From positions 1 to 40,865 of the forward strand of contig BNVH01000028.1 of NCBI GenBank assembly GCA_025997955.1: 40,865 bases of DNA. The letters are read 5' to 3'. Of the stretch, positions 33,046-40,745 are shown in pieces (within the stretch, counting starts at the first letter, position 1; each line of letters begins with the position of its first letter). A program made the translations under genes and the position numbers. The notes under the pieces are model-generated. The model saw nothing but the letters and a program-made list of their open reading frames with translations. It searched no databases and was not told where the DNA came from. Source of the stretch: Synergistales bacterium (lineage in GTDB: Bacteria; Synergistota; Synergistia; Synergistales; Aminobacteriaceae).

Positions 33046-33089
33046 GAATATAAAAAAATTAGGAAAGTCAATGTTAAGGGGTAGTGAGT

Positions 33090-34244
33090 ATGAAAAAGAA
33101 CGAGAAGGTACTTATCTGGACGCGGGCATATAACGCGGAGAAGACAATTGAACGCACGATTGAAAGTATCATAAACCAGACACACACAGACTGGATATAT
33201 TATGTTGCGGATAACGGCTCAACCGACAGAACCCGTGAGATAATCAGCCAGTACGCCAAACGTGATGCGCGGATACAAATTCTTGTATCTAAAGTCAATA
33301 GTTTAGTGTTGAATCGCAAACGGTACCTACCGGTTATCCTTAGAAACCGCGAGGATGCGGGGTGGCTTTGTTATATTGACGCAGACGATGAATATTTGCC
33401 CGATTTTATGGAAAAAATGCTTGGTTTTGTCATAGAGAACAACCTTGACATTGCTTCGTGCGGCTATGACAGAGTAGACGACGCAACTGGAAAGTTCTTA
33501 GAACGGCGCGAGCTTGGATATAACTTGATACTTGAGGGACGAAAATTTGCGGAGGAGTTTATTAATTACAGAAAATACACAATTTTTGGTTGGGCAAAAT
33601 TCATATCAATGGATTTTTTTAGAAAGGCATCCAAATATCGTCGTGGTTATAAATATAATACCCGAGGCGCAAAAGCACCTAAATGGCACCTTAACTATTT
33701 GGATACTATGGAGGCAATGAACCTTTTTAGACGTGCAAAGCGCGCGGGAGTATACAGAGAATCTCTTCATAGGCATTATCAGTATAATAAATCACTTGTG
33801 CGAATGTTTGCGCCCAACCGAGTGAAAAACGACGAGATTGCGTTTAAATATCACAGAACATATTTGAGAGCAGTCGGCGGAGGAGTCATAAGCAAAATAA
33901 ATTATGACTTTTTGTACGCTATTCATCTCAGTCTTCTTGAAGAAACGCTAAGTGTTATATACAACGCGAATATATCTTTGCCCGAAAAGCTCAAAAACAT
34001 AGCGCTTATGTTCAAGAACAAGACTACTCAAGATATGCTTGCCCGCGACGCCGACCCGCAGTTTAGAAATCTTGCCGCGCGAGGTGAATTTTTGCAACGC
34101 GTTGCGGATTGGATTTTCGCGCAAGACGAGTGGAAAGAACACCGTGAAATTATCGCCGAAATCATAACAAGCATGACTGAAAATTTCGCATATCAGTTCA
34201 CGTTGTTAAAGAAAGCGAATGTGTTGCCCTTAACTGAACAGTAG
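33090..34244 (+). CDS. Glycosyltransferase family 2
   Basis: A 384-residue GT-A enzyme with VLIWTRAYNAEKTIERTIESI, YYVADNGSTDRTREI and CYIDADDEYLPDF (the DxD-like metal site near residue 98), followed by a long helical C-terminal part. ATG 33090 is preferred to GTG 33084 because taagggg lies eight bases upstream. It is the third glycosyltransferase of the island. The acceptor and donor are not predictable. Its stop codon lies within a run of imperfect 22-bp repeats. Confidence 0.88.
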   Translation: MKKNEKVLIWTRAYNAEKTIERTIESIINQTHTDWIYYVADNGSTDRTREIISQYAKRDARIQILVSKVNSLVLNRKRYLPVILRNREDAGWLCYIDADDEYLPDFMEKMLGFVIENNLDIASCGYDRVDDATGKFLERRELGYNLILEGRKFAEEFINYRKYTIFGWAKFISMDFFRKASKYRRGYKYNTRGAKAPKWHLNYLDTMEAMNLFRRAKRAGVYRESLHRHYQYNKSLVRMFAPNRVKNDEIAFKYHRTYLRAVGGGVISKINYDFLYAIHLSLLEETLSVIYNANISLPEKLKNIALMFKNKTTQDMLARDADPQFRNLAARGEFLQRVADWIFAQDEWKEHREIIAEIITSMTENFAYQFTLLKKANVLPLTEQ

Positions 34245-34300
34245 CGTCGTTTTTGTTGAACAGTAACGACGTTTTGGGTTAAACAGTCGCGTCGCTTGAA
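34236..34300 (+). repeat. Three imperfect 22-bp tandem repeats
   Basis: Units at 34236-34257, 34258-34280 and 34281-34300 share the pattern (g/a)aacagt(a/c)(g/a)cg(t/a)cg(t/c)tt. The first contains the stop codon of the preceding glycosyltransferase gene. They resemble leftovers of a slippage or recombination site. Confidence 0.5.
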
Positions 34301-34304
34301 ACTT

Positions 34305-34382
34305 CACGGGGGGATACGAAGTGACTTCTCTCGCTGACGTAATCGACAAATATCTTAGCTATAAGCTTTGACTAACACTTAT
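34305..34382 (+). pseudogene. Remnant of a Rossmann module like that of the radical SAM gene at 26854
   Basis: The DNA ggatacgaagtgacttctct and what follows closely match 27022-27095: the encoded GGYEVTSLADVIDKY aligns with GGYEVTSLTDAINEY of the radical SAM protein. A stop codon interrupts it, and no start or catalytic part is present. It shows that another module-bearing gene once sat here and was lost. Confidence 0.75.
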
Positions 34383-34404
34383 TTCATATTCAGGAGGAAT
34401 TATA

Positions 34405-35487
34405 ATGTTGGACACTTTCAATTTTCGCAACGAACTCGGGAAGATGACACCCAAAATCGCGGAAGGCGCAAAGATTTACATCTTTGGCGCGGGCGGCGCA
34501 TGGGAGGATATCTGCAAGCAGTACAAATATCTTGTCAATATTGATTTGAACACCTGCATTGACGGGTTCATCGATAACGACACGAACAAGCAAGGCTCGC
34601 AATTCCACGGCAAACCTGTATATGCGTTGTCCAACGTTGCGCTTGATAATGCCGTTGTGATGATTTCGTCTTGGAAATGGCGTTTCGAAATTGTTGAGCA
34701 ATTAACCTCGGCAGGGTTATTCTTCCGTCACTCGTTTTTTACGGGCGAATGCTTCATGGCACTATTGATGAGATGGGAATACTTGCGCTTATTACAGTTT
34801 AAGGACAAGCACAAAGGCGAACGCTGCTTTGTTATCGGCAACGGCCCAAGTTTGACGTCCTCTGACTTGGACAAGATAAAAGATGAGGTTACCTTTGCTA
34901 CAAATAAGATTTATTTAATGTTTGACAAAACTGAATGGCGGCCATCATATTACGCTATTGCAGATGACGTGTTTCTGAAAGAAGCGCACAAGTTAATTAA
35001 GGATAAAATAACCTGCCCGATATTTTATGCGTATAATTATATATTCGAATTTGATGAGTTTTCGCTTAATAATGATTATTTTTACTGTGTTGATGGGCGA
35101 GCTGACTATCACCCGTACCCGTATAACAAGCCTGATTTCAGCGAAGAACCGTTTATGTTGCAATGGGGCTCTACTGTAACTTACAGTTGCTTACAATTGG
35201 CGGCGTATATGGGCTTCAGCGAGATAACCCTGATTGGAGTCGACAACACTTCTCTAAGATATATTGATTTTGATGGGACTCTGCATTTAAATGACAGTGA
35301 GAGTGAATATCATTTTTCACAATCATATGACGAGTCGCCTTATTATGTTTGCATGAAATATATGTGGGAGCCAGCCTATCAGTCAGCCCGCGACTACTGC
35401 GAGGCGCACGGCATTAAAATCCGCAACGCGACGCGCGGCGGCGAGCTTGAAATATTCGAGCGCGTAGATTTTGACAGTCTGTTTTAG
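34405..35487 (+). CDS. DUF115 (motility accessory factor-like) glycan transferase with N-terminal Rossmann module
   Basis: A 360-residue protein. Residues about 24-110 are the Rossmann-like module (KIYIFGAGGAWE, GFIDNDTNKQG, KPVYALSN). The C-terminal part is DUF115/MptE-like: CFVIGNGPSL (near 143), EVTFATNKIYL, YYAIADD and TLIGVDNT. Maf proteins of this family are needed for attaching nonulosonic acids to flagellin in Campylobacter and others. Immediately downstream lie a NeuB-type synthase and a CMP-nonulosonate synthetase, which strengthens that reading. RBS aggagg is ideal. A duplicate of this gene's last codons survives at 35709-35756. Confidence 0.82.
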   Translation: MLDTFNFRNELGKMTPKIAEGAKIYIFGAGGAWEDICKQYKYLVNIDLNTCIDGFIDNDTNKQGSQFHGKPVYALSNVALDNAVVMISSWKWRFEIVEQLTSAGLFFRHSFFTGECFMALLMRWEYLRLLQFKDKHKGERCFVIGNGPSLTSSDLDKIKDEVTFATNKIYLMFDKTEWRPSYYAIADDVFLKEAHKLIKDKITCPIFYAYNYIFEFDEFSLNNDYFYCVDGRADYHPYPYNKPDFSEEPFMLQWGSTVTYSCLQLAAYMGFSEITLIGVDNTSLRYIDFDGTLHLNDSESEYHFSQSYDESPYYVCMKYMWEPAYQSARDYCEAHGIKIRNATRGGELEIFERVDFDSLF

Positions 35488-35557
35488 AAGATTAATGATC
35501 ACCCCTAAAAACCCATAAATCGAAAAATTTAACGGCTATAAAGCCAGTAAAATCAAA

Positions 35558-35572
35558 GTGAAAACTTTTCAC
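35558..35572. repeat. 15-bp palindrome in the spacer before the NeuB-like gene
   Basis: GTGAAAACTTTTCAC is symmetric about its central base. It could be a protein-binding site or chance; no promoter is evident next to it. Confidence 0.25.
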
Positions 35573-35708
35573 GATGGAGGTTTTTAGAGGTGACCTTTAG
35601 AGGGTTTAGGCATACATAGGAGTGTATGTGGATGCGCAATAATATTCATACCCTTATCAAGCAAAATTGCAAGATTGACATACCGCTCTCAAGGCTGGGG
35701 TTAAAGTA

Positions 35709-35756
35709 TGAATTTAGAGGTTTTCGAGCGAGTTGATTTTGAAAGTTTGCCATAAC
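35709..35756 (+). pseudogene. Leftover 3' end of a second DUF115 gene
   Basis: The codons for LEVFERVDFESLP and a stop mirror the end of the preceding gene (LEIFERVDFDSLF). No upstream part of such a gene remains. The rest of 35488-35783 has no recognised gene. A tandem DUF115 copy has been deleted or recombined. Confidence 0.75.
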
Positions 35757-35783
35757 ATCGTTTTGAGAAAGGGTTGTTTGCCA

Positions 35784-36656
35784 ATGATAAACTACACTAC
35801 CCCATACGTTATCGCCGAAATTGGATGCAATCATATGGGTGATATAGATATTGCCCACGAAATGATACAGACGGCGTCGATATTTTGTAAAGTTGACTCT
35901 GTCAAGTTTCAGAAACGTTGCAACAAGGAACTGTTGTCGGTGGAGCAGTATAACGCTCCACACCCCGCGCCATATAACTCATACGGTGCGACTTATGGAG
36001 AACACCGTGAGTTCTTGGAGTTTGCGTTTGAGCAGCACAAGCACCTGAAAGAATGGTGTGCGGAATCGAAAATAACATACTCTTGTTCTGTTTGGGACTT
36101 GACCAGCGCAAAGGAAATCGCGTCGCTTGAACCTGAATTCATAAAGATACCATCAGCGATTAACAACAACTATAAAATGTTGCAGTGGCTATGTGATAAT
36201 TACGGCGGCGAGATTCAAATTTCCGTTGGAATGACAACGCAAACCGAAGAGAAGGAACTTGTTGAGTTCTTCGAGAAAAACGAACGCGCTAAAGACTTAA
36301 CGATAATGGCTTGCACATCGGGGTATCCTGTTCCCGAATCCGATATGTGCTTGTTGGAAATTACTCGTTTGCGCAAGGCTTACGAAAATCGCATTAAGCG
36401 CATTGGTTTTTCAAGCCATAACGCTGGGATCGCGCTTGATGTTGCGGCATATACGCTCGGCGCTACGGTATTCGAACGGCATTTCACACTCAACCGCACT
36501 TGGAAAGGCACAGATCACGCAGCGTCGCTTGAACCCGACGGTTTGCGGCGTACTAAGCGGAACTTGCTTTCGACACAGGCAGCGTTAACCTATAAGCGCG
36601 AAGAAGTATTGCCGATTGAGCAAGTTCAGCGCGATAAACTTAAATATAAAGGGTGA
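35784..36656 (+). CDS. NeuB-family nonulosonic acid synthase lacking the SAF domain
   Basis: Condenses phosphoenolpyruvate with a six-carbon amino sugar to make a nine-carbon nonulosonic acid or its phosphate. The barrel is complete: YVIAEIGCNHMGD at the start, SVKFQKR, FIKIPSA, ISVGMTT, CTSGYPVP, GFSSHNAG and ERHFTLNRTWKGTDHAASLEP. At 290 residues it ends where NeuB proteins usually go on into a C-terminal antifreeze-like (SAF) domain, which is absent. ATG 35784 is preferred to the frame's earlier start (35733), which only adds remnant-derived residues. It is followed, after two intervening enzymes, by a CMP-synthetase/phosphatase fusion. Confidence 0.85.
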   Translation: MINYTTPYVIAEIGCNHMGDIDIAHEMIQTASIFCKVDSVKFQKRCNKELLSVEQYNAPHPAPYNSYGATYGEHREFLEFAFEQHKHLKEWCAESKITYSCSVWDLTSAKEIASLEPEFIKIPSAINNNYKMLQWLCDNYGGEIQISVGMTTQTEEKELVEFFEKNERAKDLTIMACTSGYPVPESDMCLLEITRLRKAYENRIKRIGFSSHNAGIALDVAAYTLGATVFERHFTLNRTWKGTDHAASLEPDGLRRTKRNLLSTQAALTYKREEVLPIEQVQRDKLKYKG

Positions 36657-36661
36657 GAATT

Positions 36662-37516
36662 ATGCAGAGAATACTGGTTTATGGCGCGGGAGTTGGCGGC
36701 GAACGATTGCTTGAGGAAATGCGTATTAACTCAGAGCCATATAGCCTTGTTGCTTTTGTGGACAAGCGCATCGGTGGAACGCTCAAAAACGGTGTGGATG
36801 TGATTTTCCCCGAAGATATACCGAAGTACGATTATGACATTATTTTTGTAGCCACGCTTGATACTTCCGTGCCGGATACGTTGGTGAAGCAGTTCAAAGT
36901 TTCGCCCGAAAAAATCAACCACAGCCGCTATTTTAACAGCGTCGAGATTTCCGTACGAATTAGAGCGTTGGAGAGATTCAAGGATTTGTGCGATATTTAC
37001 AACATCATCGGTAGCGTTGCGGAAGTCGGGGTTTATCAAGGTGATTTTGCAAAACACATCAATCGGTGTTTCCCTGAGAGCAAGCTCTACCTATATGATA
37101 CATTTGAGGGATTTAGCGACAAAGATGTGCTTAAGGAAGAGAACAAACAACACGTAAAAGCATATTCGCACTATTCGAACACAACAGTTGACCTTGTTCT
37201 GAGCAAGATGCCCAATCGCGAGAATGTTATTGTCCGCAAAGGTTTCTTTCCGGATACTGCAATCCGCGAAGATGAGACATACGCATTTGTTAGCTTGGAT
37301 GCTGACTTATATGCTCCGACATACGAGGGTCTTTGTTACTTTTACCCGAAAATGGCGGGGGGGGGGGTAATTTTTGTTCATGATTACTATGCCCCAGAAT
37401 TTACGGGTGTACGAAAGGCTGTTACTGAGTTTATGCGCCGTACTGAAATCGCCATATCTCCAATTGGCGATTTCAGTACGATTTCAATAATGAAACCGTA
37501 CTGTATATCACATTGA
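36662..37516 (+). CDS. TylF-type methyltransferase with Rossmann module, phase-variable, ON in this sequence
   Basis: A 284-residue paralogue of the gene at 25918. The Rossmann module (ILVYGAGVGGERL, FVDKRIGG, IFVATLDTS) covers about residues 1-100. The methyltransferase follows: SVAEVGVYQGDFAKHI, YDTFEGF, SLDADLYAPTYEGLCYFY and FVHDYY. An 11-G tract (37357-37367) just before the VHDY motif encodes Gly-Gly-Gly and is in frame. With 10 or 12 Gs the frame stops within about nine codons, losing the metal/substrate-binding end. ATG 36662 (aaaggg upstream) is preferred to GTG 36653. Confidence 0.87.
   Translation: MQRILVYGAGVGGERLLEEMRINSEPYSLVAFVDKRIGGTLKNGVDVIFPEDIPKYDYDIIFVATLDTSVPDTLVKQFKVSPEKINHSRYFNSVEISVRIRALERFKDLCDIYNIIGSVAEVGVYQGDFAKHINRCFPESKLYLYDTFEGFSDKDVLKEENKQHVKAYSHYSNTTVDLVLSKMPNRENVIVRKGFFPDTAIREDETYAFVSLDADLYAPTYEGLCYFYPKMAGGGVIFVHDYYAPEFTGVRKAVTEFMRRTEIAISPIGDFSTISIMKPYCISH
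37357..37367 (+). repeat. Homopolymer tract of 11 G
   Basis: Eleven Gs near the 3' end of the second TylF-type gene. It sits at a different place in the protein from the tract of the paralogue at 26046, so the two tracts arose independently. Confidence 0.92.
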
Positions 37517-37533
37517 AAGGAATTGATGATGAT

Positions 37534-38475
37534 ATGAATAGCTTTATACTTCCAAGTAAAGAAATAGCGCTTGAACTTTCGTCGTATTGTGGCGCTAACT
37601 GCGTATGTTGTCCGCATGAGGATTTTCCACTCAAAAACCGCAATATGGATTTTGATCTGTTTGTAAAATGCGTAGATGACGCGGTGGCGCATGGCGCGAT
37701 TTCCATAGATATTTGTCTGATGGGTGACGCGCTTCTTGATCCCGGCATTGAGAAAAAACTTGGATATTGCCGCGAAAAGTATCCGGACTTAAAAATATAT
37801 TGTTCATCAACTGCACAAACGGCTACGCCGGAATTTGTTTCAAAATATATAGATACGCTCCAAATCAGCATGTACGGCGTAACGAAAGATGTGTATGAGG
37901 CTGTTCACAGAGGCGGACTGAAATTTGAAAAGACGGTCGCAAACATTGAGGGGATATTAGCGTTACCGAAAGAAAAACGTCCATATGTGACTATGGTATT
38001 TCTATTGCTTCCCGAAAACGAACATCAAATGGAAAATTGGAAAGCGATATGGGAGCCGAAAGTTGATGAGATACTGATTTGGCGAACGCATAATTGGGCG
38101 GGGCGCTATGTAACGGAAACTTTGCCGGAAAGCAAATACGCATCCGCTAAATCCTGCCACAGACCGTTTGGCGGTGATTTGTGCGTTTGGGTAAATGGCG
38201 ATGTTACGGTTTGCTGTTTCAGCGAAGATAAGCGGCTTGTTATCGGTAATATGTATGAACAGACGTTGAAAGATATATTCTACGGCGACAAAATAAAACG
38301 CATACAAGAGATTCACAAGAGCAACATGTTTTATAACTGTGGCTTGCCTTGCGAAAAGTGTGACCAGATATTTTCGCGCGCGGATGCGTTGGTTTATTCG
38401 AGTAAGAACCGGACGGTAGGGCAAAAGATATCTCATGCTGACCATGTATATAAATTTGAGGATGGAGTAAAGTAG
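37534..38475 (+). CDS. Radical SAM/SPASM protein
   Basis: A 313-residue enzyme with the core site CGANCVCC (Cys19, Cys23, Cys26), DICLMGDALLDPG (in the place of the usual Gly-Gly-Glu) and a C-terminal SPASM region: CHRPFGGDLCVWVNGDVTVCC, then CGLPCEKC, enough Cys to hold auxiliary clusters. SPASM enzymes modify peptides, sugars or proteins. ATG 37534 has aaagga twelve bases upstream, a little far; TTG 37513 is the alternative. It abuts the zinc-ribbon methyltransferase gene, which starts right after its stop codon. Confidence 0.87.
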   Translation: MNSFILPSKEIALELSSYCGANCVCCPHEDFPLKNRNMDFDLFVKCVDDAVAHGAISIDICLMGDALLDPGIEKKLGYCREKYPDLKIYCSSTAQTATPEFVSKYIDTLQISMYGVTKDVYEAVHRGGLKFEKTVANIEGILALPKEKRPYVTMVFLLLPENEHQMENWKAIWEPKVDEILIWRTHNWAGRYVTETLPESKYASAKSCHRPFGGDLCVWVNGDVTVCCFSEDKRLVIGNMYEQTLKDIFYGDKIKRIQEIHKSNMFYNCGLPCEKCDQIFSRADALVYSSKNRTVGQKISHADHVYKFEDGVK

Positions 38476-39339
38476 ATGCGCACTTGCAAACTGTGCCACG
38501 GCAACAATATTTCTGTCATTCACAAAGGCACACGGGATAGAAAAGACATTGACGTACTTCGTTGTGACGATTGCGGACTGGTATTTCTCTCTGGTATCGC
38601 CACAGACGACAGCTATACAGATATCTATACCGACAGCCAAATGCGCGGGCGTATAGAATTTGTTAAATGGCGCGAAAACACTTATGCCGACGATTACAGA
38701 CGTTTCAAGCGATATGAGAAGTTTATGCAAGGTAAATCAATATTGGATTTCGGGTGCGGCAACGGAGGTTTTCTTGAACTGCTGACAAGACAAGACAAGA
38801 CAAGACAAGTGGTTGGCGTTGATTTAGATGCGGAAGCTGTAAAAATCATCAACTCCAGCGGTATTGAGTGTTACAGGAGTATATCGGAATTATCGGAGGT
38901 GAAGTTTGATATTGTCTTTATGTTTCACATAATTGAGCATTTACCGAAGCCGACTCTGATTTTGAATGAACTGTTTGAACACATGGCAAATGACGGAGTG
39001 ATTGTTATAGAAACTCCGAACGCGGACGACGCTTTGCTCTCTGTTTATAAATGCAAGGAATTCGCCGATTTCACATACTGGTCGCTGCATATTTATTTGT
39101 ATAACGAAAATACCCTAACTCGATTGATTGAAAGCGCGGGCTGTAAAGTCGTGAGTATAGAACAGGAACAGCGGTATCCATTGGCGAATCATCTGTGTTG
39201 GCTGTCGTGTGGGTTGCCTGGCGGTGGAGTTCAAAGATACCAAGAGTTAAATGTTCCTGAATTGAATGAAGCGTACGCAAAAGTCTTGTCATCACAAAAA
39301 ACCTGTGACACGATAACTTGTACGATAAGGAGACCGTAA
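38476..39339 (+). CDS. AdoMet methyltransferase with zinc ribbon and in-frame pentanucleotide repeat
   Basis: A 287-residue protein. Cys4, Cys7, Cys30 and Cys33 form a zinc ribbon, then comes a class I methyltransferase of the Methyltransf_23 type: ILDFGCGNGGFLE (near residue 90), VVGVDLDAEAV, FDIVFMFHIIEHL and DGVIVIETPN. Such proteins often C- or O-methylate sugar nucleotides. Between motif I and its acidic loop, five ACAAG units (38785-38809) add TRQDKTRQ. A change of one or two units would break the frame. The start directly follows the radical SAM gene's stop. Confidence 0.87.
   Translation: MRTCKLCHGNNISVIHKGTRDRKDIDVLRCDDCGLVFLSGIATDDSYTDIYTDSQMRGRIEFVKWRENTYADDYRRFKRYEKFMQGKSILDFGCGNGGFLELLTRQDKTRQVVGVDLDAEAVKIINSSGIECYRSISELSEVKFDIVFMFHIIEHLPKPTLILNELFEHMANDGVIVIETPNADDALLSVYKCKEFADFTYWSLHIYLYNENTLTRLIESAGCKVVSIEQEQRYPLANHLCWLSCGLPGGGVQRYQELNVPELNEAYAKVLSSQKTCDTITCTIRRP
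38785..38809 (+). repeat. ACAAG pentanucleotide repeat, five units
   Basis: Five perfect ACAAG units within the methyltransferase gene. Three units make 15 bases, so only changes in multiples of three keep the frame. This is a likely slippage site. Confidence 0.9.
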
Positions 39340-39341
39340 GT

Positions 39342-40508
39342 GTGAATATTGCCTTTATTCCTGTTCGCGGCGGTAGTAAATCAATACCATTAAAAAACAT
39401 CAAACCGTTTGCCGGCAGGCCGCTTGTTTATTGGACTGTAAAGGCGGCGGCGGAATGTCGGAAAATTGATAAAGTTTTTGTGGCTACTGACTGCAAGCAA
39501 ATCAGTGATATTGTAAATGGTTTTCAGTTAAGCAAAGTCAGAGTAATAGAGAGAAGCCACGAAACAGCGACAGACGCGGCATCAACCGAATCCGCAATGC
39601 TTGAATTTGCCGAGAATCACGAATTTGATAACATAGCGTTGATTCAGGCTACATCACCGTTATTAACAAGTGACGATTTATCAAGAGGATTCAGCGAGCT
39701 TGAAATTGCTGATAGTGTATTATCTGTTGTACGGCAAAGACGTTTTTTGTGGCAACAAGAACAGTATGCGACGCCGATAAACTATGATTATTCCAATCGC
39801 CCGCGCAGACAAGATTTTGACGGATTTCTTGTCGAGAATGGCGCATTTTATATTACAAGACGCGAGGCATTGTTGCGGACAATGTGTAGATTGTCAGGTA
39901 ATGTTAGAGTTTTGGAAATGCCGGAGGAAAGTTATTTTGAAATTGACGAGCCGTCGGATTGGGTGATAGCTGAGCAATTATTAATGCGGCATTTGACGGA
40001 TAAGACGCGAGTGGAAATAAAAATGCTCCTTACCGATTGCGACGGAACTCTTACAGATGGCGGTATGTATTACTCGAAAGACGGAGATGTGATGAAGAAG
40101 TTCAATACTCGTGATGGTGTTGGATTGCGATTGCTGAAAGATCATGGAATAATAACCGGAATTATAACCGGCGAGAATTCTGAAATTGTGCGCAAGCGCG
40201 GCGAGAAACTTGGTGTCGATGAGATATTACTTGGCGTTTCAGATAAAGTGCGAGCAATTAAGAGTCTAAGCGACAAATATAATATAGGTTTGCCAGAGAT
40301 TGCGTATATTGGCGACGATTTGAACGACTATGACGCAATACGACTCTGTGGCTTCAAGGCTTGTCCCGCTGACGCCGCTATGGAAATCCGCGAGCTGTGC
40401 GACTACGTGTCCTCGCTTGTTGGTGGTCACGGAGCGGTGCGTGATGTCTGTGAACAAATCTTGCGGTACCAAGATGAAGAAGAGATCAGGAGAAAGCTCA
40501 AGAATTAG
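39342..40508 (+). CDS. CMP-nonulosonic acid synthetase fused to a KdsC-like HAD phosphatase
   Basis: A 388-residue two-domain enzyme. Residues 1-215 are an NeuA-type cytidylyltransferase (FIPVRGGSKSIPLKNI, LVYWTVKAA, FVATD, ALIQATSPLL). Residues 227-388 are a HAD phosphatase with both Asp of DCDGTLTDGG, the threonine-lysine region and GDDLNDYDA, so it should be active. The same fusion exists in animal CMAS, whose phosphatase domain is thought inactive. Here the intact site suggests a pathway through a 9-phosphate product, removed before CMP activation. GTG 39342 follows aaggag by nine bases; the frame also opens at TTG 39318. Confidence 0.88.
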   Translation: MNIAFIPVRGGSKSIPLKNIKPFAGRPLVYWTVKAAAECRKIDKVFVATDCKQISDIVNGFQLSKVRVIERSHETATDAASTESAMLEFAENHEFDNIALIQATSPLLTSDDLSRGFSELEIADSVLSVVRQRRFLWQQEQYATPINYDYSNRPRRQDFDGFLVENGAFYITRREALLRTMCRLSGNVRVLEMPEESYFEIDEPSDWVIAEQLLMRHLTDKTRVEIKMLLTDCDGTLTDGGMYYSKDGDVMKKFNTRDGVGLRLLKDHGIITGIITGENSEIVRKRGEKLGVDEILLGVSDKVRAIKSLSDKYNIGLPEIAYIGDDLNDYDAIRLCGFKACPADAAMEIRELCDYVSSLVGGHGAVRDVCEQILRYQDEEEIRRKLKN

Positions 40509-40529
40509 AGCGAAAGAGAGTGTTTATCA

Positions 40530-40745
40530 ATGCAAAACAACCTTGATTCGAGTGAAGCCAACATTATTTTTGGCTACGAAACAGGAAAGTGTTGGGAATA
40601 CGAGAACGGTTTTTATCTCACATCATCGTCGACGAGAATCGCAAAATCAATAGCGCATTGGGAGCTATATAAGAACCAATGTCAACAACTTAAGAAAAGC
40701 ATGGAATACCGCAATATCTGCTTAAAATACGTATTGATAAAATAA
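40530..40745 (+). pseudogene. Truncated N-terminus of a TylF/cephalosporin-hydroxylase-like methyltransferase
   Basis: A 71-codon frame. The first 45 residues (EYENGFYLTSSSTRIAKSIAHWELYK) resemble the N-terminal part of AdoMet methyltransferases in glycan loci, which normally continue with a conserved VEcGVyKG AdoMet motif. That motif is missing in all three frames; after it comes unrelated sequence and a stop. A real short protein cannot be excluded. It follows the CMP-synthetase gene by 21 bases. 40746-40865 holds a short hairpin (ATACCC/GGGTAT) and no gene. Confidence 0.5.

Noticed and set aside
38002..38730. 242-codon minus-strand frame across the radical SAM and methyltransferase genes
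   Set aside because: It spans two well-supported plus-strand genes and has no recognised domain or RBS.
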